Assembly: GCF_900109545.1 (NCBI RefSeq)
Contig: NZ_FOAP01000008.1
Span: 248,001 to 312,000, forward strand
Length of the DNA stretch: 64,000 nt
Direction: 5' to 3'
DNA from: Stigmatella aurantiaca
Lineage (GTDB): Bacteria > Myxococcota > Myxococcia > Myxococcales > Myxococcaceae
Part shown: positions 8,564 through 15,805 of the stretch, one piece after another
Numbering within the stretch: position 1 is the first letter of the stretch
Layout: the number at the start of each line of letters is the position of its first letter
Program-made: the position numbers and the translations under genes
Notes under the pieces: generated by a model
Databases searched by the model: none
Seen by the model: the letters and a program-made list of their open reading frames with translations, nothing else
What the model was told of the DNA's origin: nothing

Positions 8564-10615
8564 TTGGCTCGCCGCTTTCAGAGATTGGGTCTTCGAGGCG
8601 TCCTCTTCGGGTACTTCACCCTGGCGCAGGCTGTGCTGTTCCTGGTGCTGGCCTTCGTGGTGCAGGAGCGGGTGGAGGACTTCCTCGACAGGGATCTCTC
8701 CAAACACGGGCACCTCAAGGCCCAGCAGCTCGCCCGCCTGGTCTTCAGCCAGAAGCTGGAAATCAAGCCCGGCGAGCACCTGCAGGGGCTCTTCGAGCCG
8801 CTCCGGGGCGAGGAGGACGTCCAGTTCGCCGCGCTGCTCGACCGCAAGGGCGACTTCGTGGCCTCCAGCGGCCGGCGCCCCGAGGGCATCGAGCTGGCCA
8901 CCGAGCACCTGCTGCGCAACCGCATGGGCACGGATCCCCAGCTGGCGGGCGGCACCCGGCTCATCGTCGAGCCCCTGGACAACGGGACCGGCTGGGTGGT
9001 GATGGCGATGAACCCCGACGCGCTCACCTCCGAGGTGGTCTCGCTGCGGTGGACGGTGCTGGCCATCTTCGGGCTGGGCCTGCTGATCGTCATGCTCTTC
9101 TTCCTGCCCATCTCCCGGGTGCTCATCCTCCACCCCCTGGAGGCGATGATGTCCATGGCGCGCCGCCTGGCGGAGTCGGACCTGACGGGGCGCGTGGAGG
9201 TGGGCGCGGCGGACGAGCTGGGGAAGCTGGCCGAGGCGCTCAACCGCATCGCCCTGAGCTGGCGCGAGACGCTGGGCCGGGTGCGGGGCGTGTCGGAGAG
9301 CCTGGCGGGGGTGATTGAGCAGATCTCGCGCACGGGCACCACGGTGTCCTCGGGCGCCTCCACGGTGCAGTCGCGCGTGGAGGAGACCTCCACCTCCATG
9401 GTGGAGATGCTGGCGAGCCTCCGGGGCATCGCGGAGAACGTGGAGGTGCTCTACCAGAGCGCCGAGCAGAGCAGCTCCTCCATCATGGAGATGGCCGCCA
9501 CCAACGACGAGGTGGCCGAGAACGTGCAGTCCATGACGGCCAGCGTGGAGGAGACCACGAGCGCCATCGAGGAGATGTCCTTCTCCATCCGCGAGGTGGC
9601 CACCAACATCTCCGGCCTGTCGGCCTCCACGGAGGAGACCTCCGTGTCCATCAAGCGGATGGACTCCTCCATCGGCCAGGTGGAGACGAACGCCAACGAG
9701 ACGGCGCGGCTGTCCGAGCAGGTGTCCGAGGACGCGCAGTCGGGCGTGGAGTCGCTGCAGAAGACGCTCAGCGGCATCGACCGCATCAAGGAGACGAGCC
9801 GCACCGCCGCGGGCGTCATCGAGAGCCTGGGCCGGCGCATCTCCGAGATTGGCAACATCCTCAACGTCATCGACGACGTGGCCGAGCAGACGAACCTCCT
9901 GGCGCTCAATGCGGCCATCATCGCCGCGCAGGCCGGCGAGCACGGCAAGGGCTTCGCGGTGGTGGCCGAGGAGATCAAAGACCTGGCCGAGCGCACGGGC
10001 GCGTCCACCAAGGAGATCGCCGAGCTCATCCGCAGCATCCAGGAGGAGAGCCGCAACGCCGTGTCGGTGATGAACCAGGGCGTGAAGAACGTGGAGGAGG
10101 GCGTGCTGCTGGGCCGGGATGCCGAAGGGGCCCTGTGGAAGATCAACGACAGCGCCCAGAAGGCCACGCAGATGGTGAAGGCCATTGCCCGCGCCACGGT
10201 GGAGCAGGCCCGGGGCAGCCGCCAGGTCACCACGGCCATCCAGCGCATCTCCGAGACGGTGCAGATGATCTCCAAGGCCTCCAACGAGCAGGCCAAGGGC
10301 AGCGAGCAGATCATCAAGAGCGCCGAGCGGATGAAGGTCATCACCGCGCACGTGCAGCGCAGCAGCCAGGAGCAGACGCAGGGCAGCAAGCAGATTACGC
10401 GCTCCATCGAGAGCATCAACGACATGGTCACCCACCTGAACCGCGCCCAGAAGGAGCAGACCAAGGGCAGCGAGCAGGTGCTCAAGGCGGTGGACACCAT
10501 CAAGACCGTGTCCGAGCACCAGACGCGCTCGGTGCGTCAGCTGGAGGAGGCCATCGACCACCTCCAGAAGCAGGCCGAGGTGCTGCGGGGCGAGGTCCGG
10601 CGCTTCCGGGTCTGA
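8564..10615 (+). CDS. Methyl-accepting chemotaxis protein
   Basis: A transmembrane chemoreceptor of about 683 residues. A first membrane helix (FGYFTLAQAVLFLVLAFVV) and a second (AIFGLGLLIVMLFFLPI) flank a periplasmic sensor of about 110 residues. A HAMP domain (ISRVLILHPLEAMMSMARRL onward) and a long coiled-coil signalling domain follow. The conserved hairpin tip is EQTNLLALNAAIIAAQAGEH at about residues 441-460. An unusually long heptad region with repeated ETTS/EETS and EQA(K/R)GS motifs follows the tip. The start is uncertain: TTG codons at 8534, 8555, 8564 and 8585 are in frame, and none has a convincing ribosome site. No che genes lie beside it, so the pathway it feeds is unknown. Confidence 0.9.
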   Translation: MARRFQRLGLRGVLFGYFTLAQAVLFLVLAFVVQERVEDFLDRDLSKHGHLKAQQLARLVFSQKLEIKPGEHLQGLFEPLRGEEDVQFAALLDRKGDFVASSGRRPEGIELATEHLLRNRMGTDPQLAGGTRLIVEPLDNGTGWVVMAMNPDALTSEVVSLRWTVLAIFGLGLLIVMLFFLPISRVLILHPLEAMMSMARRLAESDLTGRVEVGAADELGKLAEALNRIALSWRETLGRVRGVSESLAGVIEQISRTGTTVSSGASTVQSRVEETSTSMVEMLASLRGIAENVEVLYQSAEQSSSSIMEMAATNDEVAENVQSMTASVEETTSAIEEMSFSIREVATNISGLSASTEETSVSIKRMDSSIGQVETNANETARLSEQVSEDAQSGVESLQKTLSGIDRIKETSRTAAGVIESLGRRISEIGNILNVIDDVAEQTNLLALNAAIIAAQAGEHGKGFAVVAEEIKDLAERTGASTKEIAELIRSIQEESRNAVSVMNQGVKNVEEGVLLGRDAEGALWKINDSAQKATQMVKAIARATVEQARGSRQVTTAIQRISETVQMISKASNEQAKGSEQIIKSAERMKVITAHVQRSSQEQTQGSKQITRSIESINDMVTHLNRAQKEQTKGSEQVLKAVDTIKTVSEHQTRSVRQLEEAIDHLQKQAEVLRGEVRRFRV

Positions 10616-10780
10616 GCCCTCCTGGGCGCCGGGGCCGCCGGGGGCCCCCTCCCGGGGCCGGGGGCCGGCCGCCTGCCGGACAACCACGGTGCCAGGAGGC
10701 CGCTATCCGGCATCTGTGGGTTGCACCCGCCGCGCCAGGGCGCGATAACCTGGGTCTGCCTTCCGTGGAGCCGTCCGTTC

Positions 10781-11248
10781 ATGTTCAACATCGGCGCAGG
10801 CGAGATGATCTTCATCCTGGTGGCCGCGCTGCTCATCCTTGGGCCGCAGCGGCTGCCGGAACTGGCACGGGGCATCGGCAAGTTCCTGCGCGAGTTCCGG
10901 CGCCAGACGGATGACGTGCGCACCGTGGTGATGCGCGAGTTCTACCAGATGGACCAGGAGTTCCAGCGGGAGCCCGCGCCGCCGCCCGCGGCCCCCGTGC
11001 CGCCCGTGGCCCCCTCGCTCCCCAGCATGGTGCCCGCGATGGCGGCCCTGCCGTCGCCCGCGGAGGTGCTGGGGCACGAGGGCGTGGCGCCGGCTCCCAA
11101 TGCGGTGGCGGTGGCGGAAGGGGCCGAGGCGGCTCCGGCCGCCGTGGCCGTGAAGACGGATGGAGAGGAGCCGGGGCAGGAGGAGCCGCTGCCGGCCTTT
11201 GCCCCCATCCCGGGTACGGTGGCCCGTAACTCGCCGAAGCAGGGCTAG
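10781..11248 (+). CDS. tatB: Sec-independent protein translocase subunit TatB
   Basis: This 155-residue protein has the TatA/B architecture: a short N-terminal membrane helix carrying E8 (NIGAGEMIF), the hinge GPQRLPELARGIGK, an amphipathic helix, and a long Pro/Ala-rich cytoplasmic tail. GPQRLP at the hinge favours TatB over TatA. TatB recognises twin-arginine signal peptides together with TatC at the inner membrane. The ATG at 10781 begins the canonical MFNIG. The tatC reading frame begins two bases after this stop, so the two are co-translated. No tatA is in the window. Confidence 0.93.
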   Translation: MFNIGAGEMIFILVAALLILGPQRLPELARGIGKFLREFRRQTDDVRTVVMREFYQMDQEFQREPAPPPAAPVPPVAPSLPSMVPAMAALPSPAEVLGHEGVAPAPNAVAVAEGAEAAPAAVAVKTDGEEPGQEEPLPAFAPIPGTVARNSPKQG

Positions 11249-11250
11249 AC

Positions 11251-12489
11251 TTGGCACTTCCTTCCTTCGATCCCGATCTGCGCATGTCCCTGGCGGAGCA
11301 CCTCACGGAGCTTCGCCAGCGCCTGATGAAGTGCACCCTCGCGGTGCTCGTGCTGGGCACCATCTCGCTGCTGTTCGCCAAGCCCATCTTCGGGATTTTG
11401 ATGCGGCCGGTGCTGGCGGCGCTGCCCCCGGAGAGCCGGGCGCTCATCTACACCTCGGGCATCGAGGAGCTGAACGTCCTGATGAAGGTGGGCGTGTACT
11501 GCGGCATCTGCCTCACCACGCCCGTCATCCTCTGGCAGATCTGGGGCTTCGTCTCGCCCGGGCTCTACCCGGAGGAGCGCCGCTTCGCCTCGCCCTTCGT
11601 GTTTCTGGGCTCGATGGCGTTCTTCCTGGGGGCGATGTTCTGTTACTTCGCGGTGCTGCCCTCCATGTTCAAGTTCCTCCTCAACGAGGAGGAGACCGCC
11701 GCGCTGGAGTCCCGGCTGGACACGGGACGGCTGAGAACGGAGGACACCCTTCGGTTTCTCCGGGTGGGCGAGGTGGAACGGGCAGGCCAGCTGGCGAAGT
11801 CGGCCAGTGAGGCGCTGGAGGCCTCCGGCGAGGGCAAGCCCGGGGCGCCGCGGCCGGTGCCTGCCGAGAGCGTGGAGCTGGCGGCGCGCCTGAACGGGCT
11901 CGGCCAGTTGCTGGATGCCGCGGCGGACGGCTTCGGGGCCCCGGGGCGGGCCGTGCTGGGCCAGGCGGTGGAACAGCGGGTGGTGGCGGTGGAGGCGTTT
12001 GGCCGGAAGGACTTCCCGGCGGCCTCCGAGGCGATGGACCGCGCCGCGAGCCTGCTCGCGGGTGGGGCTCCCACGCGCGCCGAGGAGCTGGCGGGGCTGT
12101 GGCGGCTCCAGAAGGAGCTGGCGGCGGCGCAGGCGGAGCACGCGGCGCTGAAGTGGACGCGCCCCATGCTCACCATGAACGAGCAGCTCTCGCTGGTGCT
12201 GGTGCTCATCCTGGCCTTCGGCGTCATCTTCGAGCTGCCGCTGGTGATGGCGCTGCTGGGCGTGGTGGGCGTGGTGAAGAGCCGGTGGCTGTTCAAGTAC
12301 CAGCGTCACGCCTTCGTGGTGTGCCTCATCGCGGCGGCCATCCTCACGCCCACGGGTGACGTGGTGAACCTGTCCCTCATGGCCGGCCCGATGCTGCTCT
12401 GCTACGAGCTGGGCGTGCTGGCGGTGTGGCTGCTGGAGCGCCGCCGGGCGCGGGCCGAAGCCGCCGCGGGCATCCACCCCTCGCCATGA
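11251..12489 (+). CDS. tatC: Twin-arginine translocase subunit TatC with a large periplasmic-loop insertion
   Basis: TatC is the polytopic core of the Tat translocase. Conserved features include the N-terminal AEHLTELRQRL motif, the first helix and the F/Y-rich third helix (GAMFCYFAVLPSMFKFL). The fourth helix with the conserved Glu (LAFGVIFELPLVMALLG) and the ending AAAILTPTGDVVN..M are also present. The protein is 412 residues, whereas typical TatC is about 250. The excess is about 155 residues (roughly 148-303) lying between helices 3 and 4, in the second periplasmic loop. The insert is helical, charged and Ala-rich. The start may be TTG 11251 (two bases after the tatB stop) or ATG 11284. 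The stop overlaps the next start as ATGA. Confidence 0.93.
   Translation: MALPSFDPDLRMSLAEHLTELRQRLMKCTLAVLVLGTISLLFAKPIFGILMRPVLAALPPESRALIYTSGIEELNVLMKVGVYCGICLTTPVILWQIWGFVSPGLYPEERRFASPFVFLGSMAFFLGAMFCYFAVLPSMFKFLLNEEETAALESRLDTGRLRTEDTLRFLRVGEVERAGQLAKSASEALEASGEGKPGAPRPVPAESVELAARLNGLGQLLDAAADGFGAPGRAVLGQAVEQRVVAVEAFGRKDFPAASEAMDRAASLLAGGAPTRAEELAGLWRLQKELAAAQAEHAALKWTRPMLTMNEQLSLVLVLILAFGVIFELPLVMALLGVVGVVKSRWLFKYQRHAFVVCLIAAAILTPTGDVVNLSLMAGPMLLCYELGVLAVWLLERRRARAEAAAGIHPSP
11692..12159 (+). other. Extra segment inside tatC (periplasmic P2 loop)
   Basis: This in-frame stretch encodes about 155 residues absent from ordinary TatC. It starts after the helix-3 motif ending KFLLNEEE and ends just before MLTMNEQLSLVLVLILAFG (helix 4). 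It is rich in Ala, Glu, Leu and Arg with repeated AxxLxxA-like helical spacing (for example AAARLNGLGQLLDAAADG, ASEAMDRAASLLAGG), suggesting a helical, possibly TPR-like fold. By TatC topology it should sit in the periplasm. Boundaries are approximate. Confidence 0.75.
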
Positions 12490-13598
12490 TGGACACGCCC
12501 CCTCCGCGCTGGCGCGTGGTGGCCAACCTCCGGTACCTGCGCGCGCTCATCAAGCGCTTCCGCATCACCCTGGTGCTGACGGCGCTCCTGTTTCTGGGGG
12601 CGCCGCCGCTGTTCCAGTGGCGGTGCGAGGTGCCGGGCGGTGAGCCGGTGGGGGCGGGCAAGGCGCTGCACCACGTCTACTTCCTGCTGTTCGGGCAGCC
12701 ATCGCTGGACTGCTCGAACGACTGGATGGGCATCCTGCTCAACATGCTGGTGCCGCCGGTGGGCATTGCCCTAGTGGTGGATGGGGTGGTGCGCTTCGCG
12801 TACCTGTTCTTCGCCAAGCACAAGAGCGACAAGGAGTGGATCGAAGTGATCGCCGAGACGCTGAAGGGCCACATCATCGTGTGCGGGGCGGGGCGCGTGG
12901 GCTTCCGGGTGGTGGATCAGCTGCGCTCCATGGGCAAGGACGTGGTGGTGGTGGAGAAGAAGGAGGATGCCGCCTTCGTCAACGTCCTCCGGGACGAGCA
13001 GGTGCCGCTGCTCATCGACGACATCCGCAGCCCCCAGTGCCTGCCGCGCCTGAACGTGAAGGCGGCCTCGGCCATCGTGTGCTCGACGGACGACGACCTG
13101 GCCAACCTGAACATCGCCCTGGACGCACGGCGGCTCAACCCAAACATCCGGGTGGTCATCCGCCTGTTCGATGACGACCTGGTGGCGAAGGTGCGCGACA
13201 CGTTCAAGGCGGAGGCGCTCTCCAGCTCATCGCTGGCGGCGCCCGCCATGGCGCTGGCGGCGTTGGATCCGCGCATCGTCCACTCGTTCCGGGTGTGCGG
13301 GCACCTGATGGTGGTGTCCATCTTCGAGGCGCGCACGGGGTTGCCGGGCATCACCGTCTCGGAGATCCGCGACCGCTTCGGCACCCTGGCGCTGTCCCTG
13401 CGGCGGGGGGACAAGGAGATCCTCCACCCGCAGGGAGACCAGCGGGTCCAGGCGGGAGATCTGCTGACGCTCCAGGCGGAGTACCGGGACTACCGCCAGC
13501 TTCGGGCTTTCACAGGTGAGACGCAGCCACCGCTCTGGGGCCAGCACGACATGGCCTTCCTCCCTCCCTCGGGAGAGCGCCCCACCGGCACGGGGTGA
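12486..13598 (+). CDS. RCK/TrkA-domain, potassium-channel-like membrane protein lacking a recognisable selectivity filter
   Basis: A 370-residue protein with a two-helix channel-like N terminus, a TrkA-N (RCK) nucleotide-binding domain (IIVCGAGRVGFRVVDQL from about residue 130) and a C-terminal TrkA-C domain (about 285-350). The start ATG at 12486 overlaps the tatC stop (ATGA), which implies translational coupling. In ordinary two-helix K+ channels a TVGYGD filter lies between the helices; here the corresponding region reads HHVYFLLFGQPSLDCSNDW, with no GYG. It may be a non-canonical or non-conducting relative, or a ligand-gated regulator. The coupling to tat genes is unexplained. Confidence 0.85.
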   Translation: MMDTPPPRWRVVANLRYLRALIKRFRITLVLTALLFLGAPPLFQWRCEVPGGEPVGAGKALHHVYFLLFGQPSLDCSNDWMGILLNMLVPPVGIALVVDGVVRFAYLFFAKHKSDKEWIEVIAETLKGHIIVCGAGRVGFRVVDQLRSMGKDVVVVEKKEDAAFVNVLRDEQVPLLIDDIRSPQCLPRLNVKAASAIVCSTDDDLANLNIALDARRLNPNIRVVIRLFDDDLVAKVRDTFKAEALSSSSLAAPAMALAALDPRIVHSFRVCGHLMVVSIFEARTGLPGITVSEIRDRFGTLALSLRRGDKEILHPQGDQRVQAGDLLTLQAEYRDYRQLRAFTGETQPPLWGQHDMAFLPPSGERPTGTG

Positions 13599-13613
13599 GT
13601 GCAAACAAAAGCG

Positions 13614-13641
13614 GGCGGAGACGAGCGCCTCATGCTCCGCC
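13614..13641. terminator. Possible bidirectional hairpin between convergent genes
   Basis: The arms GGCGGAG (13614-13620) and CTCCGCC (13635-13641) form a 7-bp stem with a 14-base loop in the gap between two convergent genes. No T-tract follows on either side, so terminator activity is only a guess from position. Confidence 0.3.
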
Positions 13642-13672
13642 GCCTCGCCTGATGGCTTCTTGACGCTGCCCG

Positions 13673-14746
13673 CTAGAAGTTAATGAAGGCGTACAGCGCG
13701 CGGTGGTTCGACTTCGTACCACTCACCGTGTAGTTGATCGGCGACGGTTGTACGGCTCCTTTGACGAACAGGTAGTCGATCTTGGATGCCCCGTTCGTGG
13801 CGGCCGTACCGTAGCCGGTCATGCCCTGATCGCTGAGCGTGGTCGAGGAGATGTTCTTGCGGTTCGCGTCGATGCCCACGATGCGGATCGTCGATGCGTT
13901 CATCAAGCGGGTCGCGTCCGCCCCGATGTGGATACCGGTCCCCTTGATGCCGGTGTCCTTGTCACCCGCGCACGCGTTCGCCGAGTTCTCCTGCGGAAGG
14001 TGCATGGTCGCCGCGAACACCGTGGTCCCGGTCGCCTTGATGGTGAAGCGCGCTGCGATGGCGCTGGTGCGCTTCCACTTGTACTGATCCGTGGTGTCGG
14101 GATCGCTGTCCGGCGGCTTGTACAGGGTGCATCCATCCCCCCCGTTGTACGGCGTTCCCGGCTTGAGCCACCCGGCACTCCAGTAGGCCGAGACGTCGCC
14201 GGCGGCCAGACTCAACCGCCCGGTGTTGTAGATGATTCCGTTGGTCTGCTTCTTCTTCAAGTCGCCCAACGACTGATCACTGCACCTGTGGGTACTTCCC
14301 CAGGACTCGGGATCGGACCAGACAACGATCGCCTTGTACGTCCCCGCCGGCAGCCCGAACATGGCGGAGAGCTGGTCGGCGTAGGCCTCTGCCTGCCCGG
14401 TACCGCGTATCTGCTGCACGATGAGCAGATCGGGAGCGACCACTCCGGAGGTACCGGTCTTCCCCGCGTCGTCGACGAGTATCGACTTCAGGTGGTCCGT
14501 ACCCGAGACGCGGGTACAGGTCCCGTCGGAGTTGTTCATGACCAGGTTCTCGATGTTGTTGTTGTACACCCGCAACACCCGATCCGTCGGCTGTCCCAAG
14601 ACCCTGGTGTCCGCGTCCGCGGGCCGGAGCGCGGCCAAGGTGTTCAGCGCCGGCGCGTCCGTCGGCGCGGTGTCCGCCTCCATCCCGCCGCACGCCATCA
14701 GGAAGGAACCAAAAGACAGGCTGGTGATGAACGTCTTCATCTTCAT
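13673..14746 (-). CDS. Secreted lipoprotein with a divergent endonuclease/exonuclease/phosphatase (EEP) fold
   Basis: A 357-residue lipoprotein: a basic N terminus, a hydrophobic stretch and the lipobox LMAC with C19. Motifs of the DNase I/EEP superfamily are recognisable but altered: NNNIENL (metal-binding Asn/Glu region), TMHLPQ, GIDANR (the GDxN motif), and a terminal SNHRAL where the catalytic SDH usually sits. The SDH-to-SNH change replaces the usual Asp. It could be a nuclease, phosphodiesterase or sphingomyelinase-like enzyme, or inactive. Third-position G+C looks lower than in neighbours and an AT-rich promoter region precedes it, so horizontal acquisition is possible. Confidence 0.72.
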   Translation of the reverse strand: MKMKTFITSLSFGSFLMACGGMEADTAPTDAPALNTLAALRPADADTRVLGQPTDRVLRVYNNNIENLVMNNSDGTCTRVSGTDHLKSILVDDAGKTGTSGVVAPDLLIVQQIRGTGQAEAYADQLSAMFGLPAGTYKAIVVWSDPESWGSTHRCSDQSLGDLKKKQTNGIIYNTGRLSLAAGDVSAYWSAGWLKPGTPYNGGDGCTLYKPPDSDPDTTDQYKWKRTSAIAARFTIKATGTTVFAATMHLPQENSANACAGDKDTGIKGTGIHIGADATRLMNASTIRIVGIDANRKNISSTTLSDQGMTGYGTAATNGASKIDYLFVKGAVQPSPINYTVSGTKSNHRALYAFINF

Positions 14747-14796
14747 GGGATGAATCCTCTGGGAGGGTGCCAGCGCGGAATGGGTGGCCCAAGTCC

Positions 14797-14824
14797 ATTA
14801 TAAAAAGATTAAAATGTTTTTACA
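14797..14824 (-). promoter_or_regulatory. Candidate sigma-70-type promoter for the EEP lipoprotein
   Basis: On the minus strand a perfect TATAAT (14797-14802) lies about 50 bases upstream of the ATG. At 16-base spacing upstream is TGTAAA (14819-14824), a poor -35. The surrounding 14798-14860 is the most AT-rich non-coding stretch of the window, which makes a promoter plausible. Confidence 0.5.
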
Positions 14825-14957
14825 TATAAAACTGTGATGGCGATTTTATCGGACTAATCATGATTCGCCGTCATGCGTCATCCCTGTTCCACTGGGCTCC
14901 GGGCCCCGGAGCGTAGGGCGGCCTTGGCAAGAGGGCTGATTGTGTAATGAACCTTGC

Positions 14958-15800
14958 TCAGCCCTCGATGTCGAAGGCGAGAGACAGGCGTTCCTCGGGG
15001 GGCACGGTGAGCAGTCCTTCCCCGGTGGCCAGCGCCCCCGCGGCGGCCGTCCAGGGCTCCACGCAGACGAAGTCGCGCCCCTGAAGCGTCCACACTACGA
15101 GCACCCGGAACTCGGGGCTCCAGGACAGGTGCACGGGCCTTCGTCCCGGGCCCCGGTGCAGGGTGGTGCCCGGGCGGGAGTGGTCCCTCAGGTGCAGGTC
15201 CACCTCGGAGGCCGTCAGGTCCAGCCCCGTGATGGGGATCTCCACGCTGTGCTGGTTGTCCCAGGCGTGGGTGGCGTCCGTCTCCACGCGGGCCTGCGCC
15301 TTGGCGGCCTGGGCCACCTGGAAGTAGGGGTGGAAGCCCAGGTGAAACGGCAGCGGGCGCGTGTCCCGGTTCTCCAGATCGAAGTCGATCGTCAGCCGGG
15401 AGCCCTCCAGCGACAGGGCAATCTGCGCGTCGAAGCGCCAGGGGTACTGGCGCAGCGTCTCCTCGGAGGAGGAGAGCCCCATGACCAGCAGGGACTTCTC
15501 CACCTGCCGCACGGTCCACGGCAGCTTCCGGGCGAAGCCGTGCTGCGCCATCGTGTACGCCTGCCGCTCCACGGGGTAGGTGTCCCCGGGGAGCCGCCCG
15601 GCGGCGGGGAAGAGCACGGGGATGCCGCCGCGCACGTTCTTCGTGGGGTCCACCACGGTGCTCTCGTCCAGGAAGAGCACCTCGTCCCCGTCCACCGTCA
15701 TCCGGGTGATGAGGGCCCCGCGCGAGGGGATGACCTCCACGCGGCAGCCGCCATCCTCGAGCGCGTACGTCTCCAGTCCACCAAGTCCCTGAAATGGCAT
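14958..15800 (-). CDS. Aldose 1-epimerase family protein
   Basis: A 280-residue galactose-mutarotase-like protein that interconverts sugar anomers. Family hallmarks seen are GGIPVLFPAAGR, HGFARKLPW, the catalytic-His region HLGFHPYF and the Glu-containing CVEPWTA near the C terminus. The ATG at 15800 is five bases from the stop of the upstream P5C dehydrogenase, so the two genes form a transcription unit. The pairing with a proline-catabolic enzyme looks accidental in function. Whether it acts on free aldoses or hexose-6-phosphates is not determined. Confidence 0.87.
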   Translation of the reverse strand: MPFQGLGGLETYALEDGGCRVEVIPSRGALITRMTVDGDEVLFLDESTVVDPTKNVRGGIPVLFPAAGRLPGDTYPVERQAYTMAQHGFARKLPWTVRQVEKSLLVMGLSSSEETLRQYPWRFDAQIALSLEGSRLTIDFDLENRDTRPLPFHLGFHPYFQVAQAAKAQARVETDATHAWDNQHSVEIPITGLDLTASEVDLHLRDHSRPGTTLHRGPGRRPVHLSWSPEFRVLVVWTLQGRDFVCVEPWTAAAGALATGEGLLTVPPEERLSLAFDIEG

Positions 15801-15805
15801 CCGGC

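Noticed and set aside
11245-12477. A 410-codon antisense frame opposite tatC
   Set aside because: His/Arg/Gln-rich shadow frame with no domain, fully overlapping a recognised TatC.
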